Assembly: GCA_963736455.1 (NCBI GenBank)
Contig: CAVTON010000002.1
Span: 806,001-870,000 of the forward strand
Direction: 5' to 3'
Source of the DNA: DAHUXD01 sp963736455
GTDB taxonomy: Bacteria; Acidobacteriota; Thermoanaerobaculia; UBA5066; Gp7-AA6
Length of the DNA stretch: 64,000 nucleotides
Position numbers and translations under genes: made by a program. Shown one piece after another: positions 51,946-61,907 of this stretch; position 1 is the first letter of the stretch; each line of letters opens with the position of its first letter. The notes beneath the pieces were generated by a model. That model worked only from the letters and a program-made list of their open reading frames with translations, had not been told where the DNA came from and did no database searches.

Positions 51946-52840
51946 TCCGCCACGCTCTTCTCGCGGCCGTGCTGCCCGTCGTGGGCCTCGCCGCCGCCTC
52001 CGCGCAGCAGCTGGAGCCGCGCGCCTACGCGCCCAACCCGATCGACGTGAACATCCTCGGCGCGCCGTACGTCTACCAGACGGGCGACGTGATCACGGAC
52101 CCGTCGCTGCCCGTGAAGACGTGAACGCGAGGATCAACGCCGTCTCGCCGTTCTACGACCGCACGTTTTCCTTCTTCGGCCGATCCGCGAGCGCCCTGGT
52201 CACCCTGCCGTACGTGTGGGGCACGGTGACGGGAGACGTCGGCGAGCAGGCGCGCACGCTGACGCGTTCGGGACAGGGCGACATGCAGTGGCGCTTTGCC
52301 ACGAACATCTTCGGCGCGCCGTCCATGACCCCGCAGGAGTTTGCCCACACGGCTCCGGCCACGACGCTGGGCGCGAGCCTCGTCGTCTCCATGCCCACGG
52401 GCCAGTACGACGGCACCAAGCTCATCAACATCGGCACCAACCGCTGGTCATTCAAGCCGGAGCTCGGCTTCGTCCATCCCGCCGGCAGGTGGACGTTCGA
52501 GCTCTATGCGGGCGTCTGGCTCTTCACCGCGAACGACGACTTCTTCGGAGGTCACCGCCGCACACAGGAGCCGATCTTCGCCCTCCAGGGACACGTGATC
52601 TACGCGTTCCTCCCGGGCCTCTGGCTCGCGGTCGACGGGACCTGGTACGCGGGAGGGGTGACGAGCCTCGATGGAGTCCTCGACGTCGATCGGCGGGAGA
52701 ACGCGCGCATCGGAACGACCCTGGGCATTGCCCTCGGCCATGGGCACGTGCTCAAGGCCGCCTGGGCCAGAGGGGCCAGTGTCCGCATCGGCCAGGACTT
52801 CACGACCTACGGCCTGACCTACCAGTATCGCTGGTTCTGA
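51942..52840 (+). pseudogene. Outer-membrane transporter-like protein with one-base frameshift
   Basis: The gene reads as two frames. The first (TTG 51942) gives a signal peptide and QLEPRAYAPNPIDVNILGAPYVYQ-type start, ending at a stop at 52122-52124. The second frame continues from about 52115 with EDVNARINAVSPFYDRTFSF to ...LTYQYRWF at 52840. Joined, they form a roughly 300-residue beta-barrel protein of the family often annotated as a MetA-pathway phenol-degradation transporter, with a C-terminal Phe. Adding one G after GTG at 52113-52115 restores LPVEDVNARI. Either a recent mutation or a homopolymer error. Confidence 0.75.
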
Positions 52841-52882
52841 GGCGGGGAGCGCGGGATAGGCTTCCCACGACAAGGAGCCGAA

Positions 52883-53362
52883 ATGACGTCCATGGACCGC
52901 TCTTCCGGACTGCACCGCCTCGTGAACACGGTCTCCACCCGCTTGCGATGGCTTCCTCCGACGGTGGCCCGGCTCACGATCGGCGGGCTCTTCCTCCAGA
53001 CGGGCTGGGGCAAGCTCCACAACCTGCCTAAGGTCGTCGGGTTCTTCACGGAGCTCGGCATTCCGGCGCCGCAAGTCCAGGCACCGCTCGTCGCCACGGC
53101 GGAGTTCGTCTGCGGCGCCCTGATCCTGATCGGCCTCTTCACCCGCGTGGCGACGCTGCCCCTGATCGTCACGCTGACGGTCGCGCTGCTGACCGCGAAG
53201 AAGGCCGACATCCACGAGCTCTCGGACCTCTTCGGAATGGAGGAGTACCTCTACATCGTGATCCTCCTGTGGCTCGGCGCCTACGGCGCGGGACCGATCT
53301 CGCTCGACCGCGTCTTCGCGCGGCGGCGTGAGTCCATTCCGGAACCGCTGCCGGTGAACTGA
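52883..53362 (+). CDS. DoxX-family membrane protein
   Basis: A 159-residue DoxX protein with four predicted helices; family features are LTIGGLFLQTGWGKLHNL, FTELGIPAP and FVCGALILIGLFTRVA. Such proteins are small inner-membrane components linked to redox or quinone-related processes. ATG 52883 follows AAGGAG. Confidence 0.85.
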   Translation: MTSMDRSSGLHRLVNTVSTRLRWLPPTVARLTIGGLFLQTGWGKLHNLPKVVGFFTELGIPAPQVQAPLVATAEFVCGALILIGLFTRVATLPLIVTLTVALLTAKKADIHELSDLFGMEEYLYIVILLWLGAYGAGPISLDRVFARRRESIPEPLPVN

Positions 53363-53703
53363 CCGGAAAGAATCTTCGCCGCCACGTTCGCGGCCGGGTC
53401 CACTTCGCGCTGCGAGTCGCGCGGCGATCGTGGACGCGTTCAAAACTCCGTACGGGCGCACTTGGCCCCGGCTTCGGCCCTGAGCAAGTCCACGGGCACC
53501 CGGCCTTCGTCCCGAGCGTTCCGTTTCCAGTCCGCCGTTTCGGTTTCGTCCTCCCGCTTCAGCGCGCCGACCGCGCGTCCACGGTTCTGAATCCTCCGCG
53601 GGACGCGGGACTTCGGCGCGTTTCGCCGTCCCGCCGCCGGCTCGTCCGGTCCGCCGTTCGGCGGCGCTCGGCCCGCGCGCGCGTCGTGGCCGCTCTCGAT
53701 GCG
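53363..53703. other. Intergenic region upstream of the receptor promoter
   Basis: About 340 bases with no convincing gene; the overlapping frames are GC-driven. TCCGCGGGA at 53595-53603, about 130 bases before the predicted sigma-54 start, partly matches the palindromes near the GAF activator and is a tentative enhancer site. Nothing else is recognised. Confidence 0.4.
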
Positions 53704-53719
53704 CGTGGCACTGGCGTTG
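53704..53719 (+). promoter_or_regulatory. Sigma-54 (-24/-12) promoter of the Oar-like receptor
   Basis: TGGCAC-TGGCG-TTGCT matches the sigma-54 consensus exactly at both elements with correct spacing. The predicted start is near 53730, about 44 bases before the receptor ATG. Confidence 0.85.
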
Positions 53720-53773
53720 CTCTCCGTCAACGGCGCGCCAGCGTGTGGCGGGCGCAAGGAGGGATGCCAGGAA

Positions 53774-56689
53774 ATGAACGCACACCGACCAACGTGCCGA
53801 TGGATGGCGCGCCTGCGGGCGGCGAGTCTCGCGGCCTCACTCGCTCTCGCCCTCGCTCCGATCGTCTCGGCGCAGCAGCTCACGGGAAACGTCTTCGGAA
53901 CCGTCGTGGACGAGCAGGGCGCCGCCCTTCCGGGCGTCACGGTCACCCTGTCCGGAATCGGCGCCGCGAAGGTGCAGACGACCGACGCCAAGGGCGAGTT
54001 CCGGTTTCCCAACCTCGACCCGGGCGTGTACACGCTGACCTACGAGCTCCAGAGCTTCTCGAAGGTGACCAACGCCGAGGTCAAGGTCTCGGTCGGTCAG
54101 AACACGGCGGCGGACGCGCAGTTGAAGATCTCGTCGGCCGAGGCGACGGTTCTGGTCGAAAGCACGGCGCTGCTCGATACGCGCCAGGTCCAGACGGGCG
54201 CCGTCGTCGATCAGACGGAGCTGACGCAGATACCGACGGCCCGGGATCCGTGGGTCATCCTCGGGACGGTCCCCGGCGTGCAGCTCGACCGCGTGAACGT
54301 CGGCGGCAACGAGAGCGGGCAGCAGTCCACCTACGTCGCCAAGGGCTCCGACTCGAGCCAGAACACCTGGAACGTGGACGGCGTGACCATCACCGACATG
54401 GGCGCGCTCGGCTCTTCCCCGAACTACTACGACTTCGATTCGTTCCAGGAGATCCAGGCCTCGACCGGCGGCAGCGACGTCACCGCCGCGACACCCGGTG
54501 TCCAGCTGAACATGGTGACGAAGCGGGGCTCGAACCAGGTCCATGGCTCCGCCCGGTACTTCCTCGCCAACAGCGACCTGCAGTGGGACAACGTGACGCC
54601 GGAGGACCAGGCCCAGGGCGTCATCAACGGCGGCAACCGCATCAACGAGGTCCAGGACTACGGCATCGAGGTCGGTGGCCCGCTCTGGATGGACAAGATC
54701 TGGGCCTGGGGCGCCTACGGGCGCAACCAGATCAACCTCTTCAACGCGCAGGGCAACCCCGACAACACGACGCTCATCGACTACAACGCCAAGATCAACT
54801 GGCAGCTCTTCGACTCGACGTCGCTCGCCGGGACCTTCTCGAACGGCAACAAGGAAAAGTTCGGCCGCAACGTCAGCTTCAACCGTCCGCCGCCGGCGTC
54901 CTGGGATCAGACCGGGCCGACGACGATCTGGCGCGGCGAGATCGATCAGATCTTCTCGTCCAGCCTGTTCGCCACGGCGTCGTACTCGTCGGTCTCGGCG
55001 GGATTCTCGCTGACGCCCGAGGGCGGCACGGACGTCAACGACCTGTACATCAACCCGCAGGGACAGTTCATCGGCAGCTACCTGTTCGCCGACACCGTCC
55101 GGCCCCAGCAGCAGGCCTCGACGAGCGGCTCCTACTTCTTCAACACGGGCAGCCTCGGCCACGAGCTGAAGTTCGGCTTCAACTACCGGACGACCACGGT
55201 CGACTCGGTCTCGTCCTGGCCGGGCAACGGCAACTACGGCGATCTCGCCAACTTCAACGCGCCGGTCGCCACCATGACGCGCGACGCCGTCGTCAACACG
55301 AGCCTCAAGTACTACAGCGGCTACCTCGCGGACACGCTGACCCTCGGCAACCTGACGATCAACGCGGGCGTCCGGTACGACTGGCAGCAGGGCCACAACC
55401 TCGGCTCGACGACGCCGGCCAACCCGGTCATCCCGGACCTTCTGCCGGCCATCACCACGACCGATCAGCCGGCGGCGTTCACGTGGCAGAACGTCGTGCC
55501 GCGCATCGGCGCGACCTACGCGCTCGGCCAGCAGAAGACGACGCTCCTGCGCGCGAGCTACTCGCAATACGCCGACCAGCTCGGCGCCAATGCCATCGCG
55601 TTCACGAACGCGGGCGCCCTCTCGGGTCTCTACTACTACTGGAACGACGCGAACGGCGATCACGTCATCACGCGGGACGAGCTGAACCTCAACAACCTCG
55701 TCTCTCACTACGGCGTCGATCCCTCCAACCCCGGCTCGGCGATCTCGCCGAACGTGGTGGATCCCAACTTCAAGGCCGGCAAGACCACCGAGATCATCGG
55801 GGGCATCGAGCACGAGCTGATGCAGAACTTCGTGGTCGCGGTGAACTACACCTACCGCAAGTACGACGGGGCGCTGTGGCCCCACCGCACCGGCTTGACC
55901 GAGAACGACTACCAGGTCGGCGGAAACCTGACCGGCGTCCTCTTCAACGGCACGCCCTTCGACATTCCCTACTACCAGCTCAAGCCGGGCGTCGCGGTGC
56001 CGGCGGGCCTGACGCTCTCCAACCGTCCGGACTGGAACACGACCTACAACGGGGTCGACCTGACGTTCCAGAAGCGGCTCTCGAACAAGTGGCTCGTCCG
56101 CGGCGGCGCGACCTACCAGAACTGGAACCAGCACGGCGGCGCGGGGTCCTGCTACGACCCGACGAGCGACCGCGGGGGCAACAACGAGCTCTGGCCCGGC
56201 ACGCCGATCGGCATCCAGACCGGCTCGACGTGCGCGGGCGACGACATCGCGGCACTGCCGGCCGGCGCCGCGAGCGGAGCGCGCAACGAGGTGTTCATCA
56301 ACTCGCGGTGGATCTTCAACGTCGGCGGCCTCTATCAGCTGCCGGCGGGATTCTCCGTGGCCGCCAACTTCTTCGGCCGGGAAGGCTATCCCTTCATCAA
56401 CTACTACCGCTTCGATCCGGGCGACGGTCTCGGCCCGCGCGACAACATCATCACGTCGCTCGGTCAGTATCGCTACGGCGACGTCTACGAGCTCGACCTG
56501 AGGCTGGAGAAGGTCATCACGGTCAACCCGCTCGAGATCACCATCTCCGCGGACGTCTTCAACGCGGCCAACTCGGGCACCGTCCTCCAGCGCAACGCGC
56601 GCGTGGATCTCGGACCGGGCGTGTACGACCAGATCATCGAGATGCAGAGCCCCCGCGTCGTGCGGTTCGGCGCGAGATTGTCGTTCTGA
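53774..56689 (+). CDS. Oar-like TonB-dependent outer-membrane receptor
   Basis: A 971-residue outer-membrane protein. A signal peptide ending APIVSAQ is followed by a carboxypeptidase-regulatory-like beta-sandwich (GTVVDEQGAALPGVTVTLSG, GEFRFPNLDPGVYTL). A plug domain (AKGSDSSQNTWNVDGVTI) and a long beta-barrel ending FGARLSF come next. Oar-like receptors of this layout are abundant in Acidobacteriota and Myxococcota and import large substrates or export proteins with TonB energy. ATG 53774 is chosen; upstream frame lacks a signal peptide. A strong sigma-54 promoter precedes it and a terminator follows. Confidence 0.9.
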   Translation: MNAHRPTCRWMARLRAASLAASLALALAPIVSAQQLTGNVFGTVVDEQGAALPGVTVTLSGIGAAKVQTTDAKGEFRFPNLDPGVYTLTYELQSFSKVTNAEVKVSVGQNTAADAQLKISSAEATVLVESTALLDTRQVQTGAVVDQTELTQIPTARDPWVILGTVPGVQLDRVNVGGNESGQQSTYVAKGSDSSQNTWNVDGVTITDMGALGSSPNYYDFDSFQEIQASTGGSDVTAATPGVQLNMVTKRGSNQVHGSARYFLANSDLQWDNVTPEDQAQGVINGGNRINEVQDYGIEVGGPLWMDKIWAWGAYGRNQINLFNAQGNPDNTTLIDYNAKINWQLFDSTSLAGTFSNGNKEKFGRNVSFNRPPPASWDQTGPTTIWRGEIDQIFSSSLFATASYSSVSAGFSLTPEGGTDVNDLYINPQGQFIGSYLFADTVRPQQQASTSGSYFFNTGSLGHELKFGFNYRTTTVDSVSSWPGNGNYGDLANFNAPVATMTRDAVVNTSLKYYSGYLADTLTLGNLTINAGVRYDWQQGHNLGSTTPANPVIPDLLPAITTTDQPAAFTWQNVVPRIGATYALGQQKTTLLRASYSQYADQLGANAIAFTNAGALSGLYYYWNDANGDHVITRDELNLNNLVSHYGVDPSNPGSAISPNVVDPNFKAGKTTEIIGGIEHELMQNFVVAVNYTYRKYDGALWPHRTGLTENDYQVGGNLTGVLFNGTPFDIPYYQLKPGVAVPAGLTLSNRPDWNTTYNGVDLTFQKRLSNKWLVRGGATYQNWNQHGGAGSCYDPTSDRGGNNELWPGTPIGIQTGSTCAGDDIAALPAGAASGARNEVFINSRWIFNVGGLYQLPAGFSVAANFFGREGYPFINYYRFDPGDGLGPRDNIITSLGQYRYGDVYELDLRLEKVITVNPLEITISADVFNAANSGTVLQRNARVDLGPGVYDQIIEMQSPRVVRFGARLSF

Positions 56690-56715
56690 GGTAGCCGCGG
56701 AAGAAAGGAAGTTTC

Positions 56716-56751
56716 GGCCGGCGGGCCCTCGGGCTCGCCGGCCTGTTTTTT
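56716..56751 (+). terminator. Intrinsic terminator after the receptor gene
   Basis: GGCCGGCG-g-GCCC pairs with GGGC-t-CGCCGGCC (one mismatch), followed by TGTTTTTT, 27 bases after the stop codon. Confidence 0.88.
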
Positions 56752-56801
56752 GTGCGCCGCAACCTTCCGGATCCGCGGCCGTAAGGCCTCGAGGGGTCTC
56801 C

Positions 56802-57206
56802 ATGAAGAGACTGTGGTTGTCCCTGGTCGTCGCCGCGTGTGCGAGCCTTCCGGCTCTGGGGAAAGACGGAGGCGCGAAGGATCCCGAAACCGTGAGCGTC
56901 ACGTACCACGTGCGCCCCGGCAAGGAAGCCGAGATGGAGAAGCTCATGCGCGAGGATCACTGGCCGCTGCTGCGCCGCCTCGGTCTCGTCCACGAGGCGC
57001 CCCACGTTCTGGTCAGCGGAACCGAGGCGGGCGGCAAGCCCTATCTTCGCGAGATCCTGACCTGGCGGGATCACGACACGCCCGACAATGCGCCGCCCGA
57101 GGTCGAGGCGGTCTGGAAGCGGATGTACGACTACGTCGAGAAGCGCGACGGCAGGCCCTCGATCGAGATCGAAGAGGTGAGCCTCCTGGTTCCCGCCGCC
57201 CGCTGA
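56802..57206 (+). CDS. Exported small protein, ABM-like fold
   Basis: A 134-residue protein with a signal peptide ending LPALGK. The mature part (VSVTYHVRPGKEAEMEKLMR, LTWRDHDTPDNAPPEV, EIEEVSLLVP) looks like a dimeric alpha/beta-barrel (antibiotic-monooxygenase-like) domain. No catalytic residues are identifiable and the role is unknown. It lies between the receptor terminator and the glycosyltransferase. Confidence 0.6.
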   Translation: MKRLWLSLVVAACASLPALGKDGGAKDPETVSVTYHVRPGKEAEMEKLMREDHWPLLRRLGLVHEAPHVLVSGTEAGGKPYLREILTWRDHDTPDNAPPEVEAVWKRMYDYVEKRDGRPSIEIEEVSLLVPAAR

Positions 57207-57223
57207 CGCCGAATCCGCGGGCC

Positions 57224-60200
57224 GTGGCAAGATACGAGCCCTGTTCGACGTCATCGGCCTTCCGATCATCGACTGGGGCTTCCGCTACCAGCGGCCCCAG
57301 CAGCTGCTCTCGCGCTTCGCGCGGGACGGGCACCGCGTCTTCTACGCCCGGACGGGCTTTCTCGGGCTCGACCGGGAGCCGGAGGCCCGATCGGTCGCGG
57401 AGGGCGTCACCGAGATCGCCCTGCCGGGGGAGCACGACTTCGACATCTACTCGAGGATGCTCGACGGCGAGTCCCTCGCCCAGGCGCTCGCGGCCTTCGA
57501 GGTCCTGGCGCCGCGCCTCGGGTTCTCGGCCGACGCGGTCCTCTTCGTCCAGTACCCCTCCTGGGAGCCGCTCGCGCGCGAGCTCCGCAGCCGCTACGGT
57601 TGGCGCCTCGTCTACGACTGCATGGACGAGCACACCGGGTTTGGAACGCACGGGACGGACACGGCCGAGGGCGAGCGGCGCCTCGCGGGCGAAGCCGACC
57701 TCGTTCTCGCCACGTCGAGTCTTCTCGTCGAGAAGCTCCGGCGGATCCGGCCGGACGTCCTGCGGCTTCCCAACGGGGGCGACGCGGCCCTCTTCGAGAG
57801 CCTGCCGCCGCGCCATGCGAGCCCTCTCGCGAGCCTCGCGAGGCCGGTCGTCGGTTACTACGGCGCGATCGCGTCGTGGTTCGACGCGGCGGCCGTCGCC
57901 GAGGCCTCGCGCCGGCACCCGGACTGGTCCTTCGCTCTCGTGGGCGATGCCTCTTCGGCGTCGCTCGAAACGCTCGACGGACGGCCGAACGTCCATCGTT
58001 TCGGTGAGGTGCCGTACGAGAAGCTCCCGGCATACGTCGCGGGCTTCGACGTGTGCACGATCCCGTTCGAGCGGACGCCGCTGACCGAGGCCACCAACCC
58101 GGTCAAGCTCTACGAGTACCTCGCGACGGGCAAGCCCATCGTCGCCCGCCGGCTTCCGGAGGTCGAGGCCTTCGAGGACGTCGTGACGCTCTACGACGCG
58201 GACCGCGATTTCACCGCGGCTCTCGAGGCGGCGATCCGCGAAGACGCCTCCGCCGGCCTCGCCGGCCGTCGCCGCGCGCTCGCCCGCGAGAACACCTGGG
58301 ACATGCGGTACCGGACGCTCGGAGAGGCGATTGCCCGGATCCCCGTCCGCACGTCGCCCCCCTCACCCCAACCCTCTCCCCCCGCCGGGGGGAGAGGGGA
58401 GAATGTGTCCTCCCGAATCCGCGAGATTCGCCGGCTCGATGCCGTCGTTCGCGAGCAGAAGGAGGGCATCGAGTTCCTCCGCGGCGAGGTGGCGGTGCGG
58501 GAGCGAATCATGGCCGAACGGGTCGGCGCCCTCGAACGCGAGCTCGAGAGGGAGCGCGGAATCTCCGAGGCCCGCGAAACGCATCTGAACGCCGCGCTCG
58601 CCGAGCTCGAGCGCTGGGAGACCTCGCGCCTCGGTCGGCTCCGCGACCGCGTGGGACGGATCCGCCGCGCCGCAGGACGGGCCACGGCGCCCGGAACGCC
58701 TCTCTTCGCCGTCGGCTCGCGGGTGATCCCCCGGCCACTCGCGCGCTGGCTGCGCCGCAGGCTCGCTCCGGTCGCCGACTCTTCGTTCGTCGAGGCCGCG
58801 GCGCCGGCCGAGCCCGGTGCGCATCGCGCGACCGACGCCGTGCCGATGCAGCCGGAGGGCCGCTACGACACGATCGTCTTCTCGATCATCGACTGGGACT
58901 TCCGCTTTCAGCGCCCGCAGCAGCTCGCCACCCAGTTCGGACGGCACGGCCACCGGGTCTTCTACCTCTCCACGACGAAGTTCCTGTCGCCGGGAGGCGC
59001 CGCCTGGGACCTCGTCCACAAGGCCGAGCGCGTGGGAGAGCTCCGGATCCGTTCGCGCCGGTCGCTCAACGTGTACAGCGGCCACCTCGACGCGGCCGAC
59101 GTGGACGTGCTCGCGGAGTCCTTCGAGGCGCTCGCCGAGGACCTGGCGATCGGCGACGCCGTCTGCCTGGTCCAGATTCCGTTCTGGGCGCCGCTCGCCC
59201 TGCGCCTGCGCGAGCGCCTCGGCTGGCGCGTCGTCTACGACTGCATGGACGAGTGGACGAACTTCCCGGGCTTCGGCCAGAGCGTCCTTTCGCTCGAGGA
59301 GAAGCTCGTTCGCGGCGCGGATGCCACGATCGTCTCGGCCGACCGCCTCGAGGAAAAGTGGAAGGCGGCAACGCCCCGGCTCATCCTCGCCAGGAACGCG
59401 ATGGATGCCGAGCACTATCGGGCGCGCTTCCAGGAAAACGCGCTCCTCGCCGGCGCCTCGCGTCCGATCATCGGCTACTATGGCGCGCTCGCGTCGTGGG
59501 TGGACGTCAAGCTCCTCACGAAGATCGCGGATCGCTATCCGCAGGGCACGATCGTCCTCGCCGGCGGGCACTTCGACGTGGATCTGTCGCCCGTCGCGAA
59601 GCGGCCGAACGTTCGCCTCCTCGGTCAGCGCCCCTACGAGGAGATGCCGCAGCTTCTGTGGAACTTCGACGCCTGCGTGATCCCGTTCCTCGTCAACGAC
59701 ATCACCGAGGCGACGAACCCGGTGAAGTTCTACGAATACCTCTACGGCGGCAAGCCCGTCGTCTCGCCCGCCCTCACCGAGCTGCTGCCCTACGAGGAGC
59801 TTTCCTATCTCGCCCGCGGGCACGAGGAATTCATGGAGCAGCTCGACCGAGCCCTGGCCGAGCCGGCCGACGACCCCCGCCGGGCCGAGCGCCGGCGCGT
59901 GGCCGAGGAGAACGACTGGTCGCATCGGTACGACGCGATCGTCGAAGGCCTGGCCCCGGCGTTCCCGGTGGTGTCGGTCGTGATCGTGACCTACGGAGGC
60001 CTCGAGCTGACGAAGGCCTGCCTCGACTCGCTCCTCGAGCACGAGACGTGGCCGCGGCTCGACGTCATCGTCGTCGACAACGGCTCGTCCGACGGGACGC
60101 CGGAATACCTCGCCGAGGTCGCGAGGGGAGACCCGCGCGTGCGGTGCGTCTTCAATCGGGAGAACCGCGGCTTCGCCGCGGCCAACAACCAGGGGATCGC

Positions 60201-60759
60201 CCTCGCGGCCGGCGAGATCGTGGTGCTCCTGAACAACGACACCGTCGTCCCGCCCGGGCTCATGGGGCGGCTCGCCGCCCACCTCCGGCGCGACGCGTCC
60301 ATCGGCCTGCTGTGCCCGACGACGAACTTCTGCGGCAACGAGGCCCGCGTCGAGCCCGACTATTCGGACGTCGCGGATCTGCCGGCCTTCGCCGCGCGGC
60401 GCGCCCGCGCGCACCGCGGCCGCGTTTTCGACATCGGCGTCGCCGCCATGTATTGCGTTGCCGCCCGCCGCGACGTCCTCGACGAGGTCGGACCTCTCGA
60501 CGAGGCCTACGGAATCGGCATGTTCGAGGACGACGACTTCGCCGTCCGCATGCGCGCGAAGGGCTACCGCGTCGCGTGCGCCGAGGACGCCTACGTCCAT
60601 CACGTCGGACAGGGCGCCTTCCGCAAGCTCTCGCCCGAGGCGTACGACGCGCTGTGGAAGAAGAACCAGGCCTACTTCGAGAAGAAGTTCGGCGTCGAGT
60701 GGAAGGCCCACACGCCCCGCGAGGGCGTCGCGGCCGTCGCATCCAGGGTCGGAACCTGA
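57224..60759 (+). CDS. Three-module glycosyltransferase (GT-GT-GT2)
   Basis: A protein of about 1175 residues. Module 1 (to about 58350) and module 2 (about 58860-59960) are paralogous GT-B-type glycosyltransferases: both have IIDWxFR-type starts with QRPQQL, VYDCMDE, GYYGA-ASW, a VIPF/TIPF element and TEATNPVK. Between them lie a palindromic-repeat insert and a long coiled coil (RIREIRRLDAVVREQKEGIE onwards). Module 3 (59967-60700) is a family-2 transferase: VVIVTYGG, VDNGSSDGTPEYL and LLNNDT. It probably builds surface glycan. The 5' end is unclear. No normal start exists in frame before 57457, yet homology reaches back to 57241. GTG 57224 with one missing C in CCC at 57238-57240 would give MARYEPLFDVIG, matching RYDTIVFS before module 2. 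Confidence 0.8.
58358..58401. repeat. REP-like palindromic repeat, copy 2, inside a coding sequence
   Basis: Same 12-base arms (58372-58383 and 58387-58398) and C-rich flank (CCCTCACCCCAA) as the copy at 498-540. It lies in frame within the glycosyltransferase gene, at the junction between module 1 and the coiled coil, and encodes a Pro/Gly-rich segment (SPPSPQPSPPAGGRGE). Confidence 0.85.
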
Positions 60760-61003
60760 CCCCGGACCGCGCCCGCACCCCACTCGCCTGCCTGGCCGTC
60801 GCCGCGGAGGCTGGCGCATTGTTTGCACGACCATCTATCGGCGCACCGCACGGGCCATGGCCGCGCATCGCGGCAGGTCGGCGCAGAGCGGCTGGCCTCG
60901 CAAAGTCGTCGCGGCGCCGCGAGCGGGAAAGAACCATGCCCGGTTTTCACCGGCCTTTCGAACCCATCGAGGATCACCAGTCATCGACAAAGGAGGGTAA
61001 ATC

Positions 61004-61804
61004 ATGAAGATCGTCGTCATCGGCGGCACCGGCCTCATCGGCTCGAAGACCGTCGCCATACTTCGCCAGGGCGGCCACGAGGTTCTCGCCGCTTCGCCCG
61101 ATACCGGCGTCGATACCATCACCGGCGAAGGCCTCAAGGAGGCCATGGCCGGTACGCAGGTGGTCATCGACCTCGCCAATTCGCCCTCGTTCGAAGACAA
61201 GGCGGTGCTGAAGTTCTTCGAGACCTCCGGCCGCAACCTCCTCGCGGCGGAGGCCGCCGCGGACGTCCGGCACCATGTCGCACTATCGATCGTCGGAACC
61301 GACCGGACGCCGGACAACGGCTATTTTCGCGCCAAGGTCGCCCAGGAGAAACTGATCGAGGCCTCGGGCATGCCGTACACCATCATCCGCTCGACCCAGT
61401 TCCTGGAATTCCTCGGCGCCATCGCCGATTCGAGCTCGGATGGAAAGACCGTCAGGATCGCGCCCGGCCTGTTCCAGCCGATCGCGGCGGACGACGTCGC
61501 GGCCATCGTTGCCGATGTGGCGCTCGGGGCGCCCCGAAGGGGCATCGTCGAGATCGCCGGCCCGGAACGGGCGCCATTCAACGAGATCGTCGCCCGCTAT
61601 CTGAAGGCGGTCGGCGACCCGCGTCGTGTCGTGAGCGATCCCGAAGCCCGATACTGGGGGGGCCGGGTGGAGGAGCGTTCACTCGTGCCTTTGGGGGAGG
61701 CGCGCCTCGGCCGGATCGGTCTCGACGAGTGGCTCCGGCGGTCGAGGGCGAGAGTCCATCCGCCAACCGAAAAAGATCGCTCCGTGAAACGCCCCGTCGC
61801 GTAA
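61004..61804 (+). CDS. NmrA/SDR-type NAD(P)-binding oxidoreductase
   Basis: A 266-residue atypical short-chain dehydrogenase. The dinucleotide-binding motif is IGGTGLIGSKTV at residues 6-17. The NmrA-like element YFRAKVAQEKLIEASGMPYT follows, then IIRSTQFLEF and a C-terminal LPI-like substrate region. The ATG at 61004 has an excellent AAAGGAGGG site. Genes of this type (quinone oxidoreductase- or epimerase-like) are often horizontally mobile. It stands alone between glycan genes with 244 non-coding bases before it, so a local role is not evident. Confidence 0.85.
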   Translation: MKIVVIGGTGLIGSKTVAILRQGGHEVLAASPDTGVDTITGEGLKEAMAGTQVVIDLANSPSFEDKAVLKFFETSGRNLLAAEAAADVRHHVALSIVGTDRTPDNGYFRAKVAQEKLIEASGMPYTIIRSTQFLEFLGAIADSSSDGKTVRIAPGLFQPIAADDVAAIVADVALGAPRRGIVEIAGPERAPFNEIVARYLKAVGDPRRVVSDPEARYWGGRVEERSLVPLGEARLGRIGLDEWLRRSRARVHPPTEKDRSVKRPVA

Positions 61805-61907
61805 GGGGTCGCGCTTCGAATCTGACGGCGCTCGTTCGCGCCGGACGTCGCCGATCGAGATGGGCTGTGTATTTGGCATCTCGCCGAGAGCGGAGTAAAG
61901 TCACAGG

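Noticed and set aside
53837..56947. 1036-codon open frame antisense to the Oar-like receptor
   Set aside because: No domain or signal sequence; high GC produces long open frames opposite real genes, and the plus strand encodes a full receptor.
60940..60975. tRNA-like T-arm (TTTCGAACCC)
   Set aside because: No acceptor, D or anticodon stems can be formed around it.
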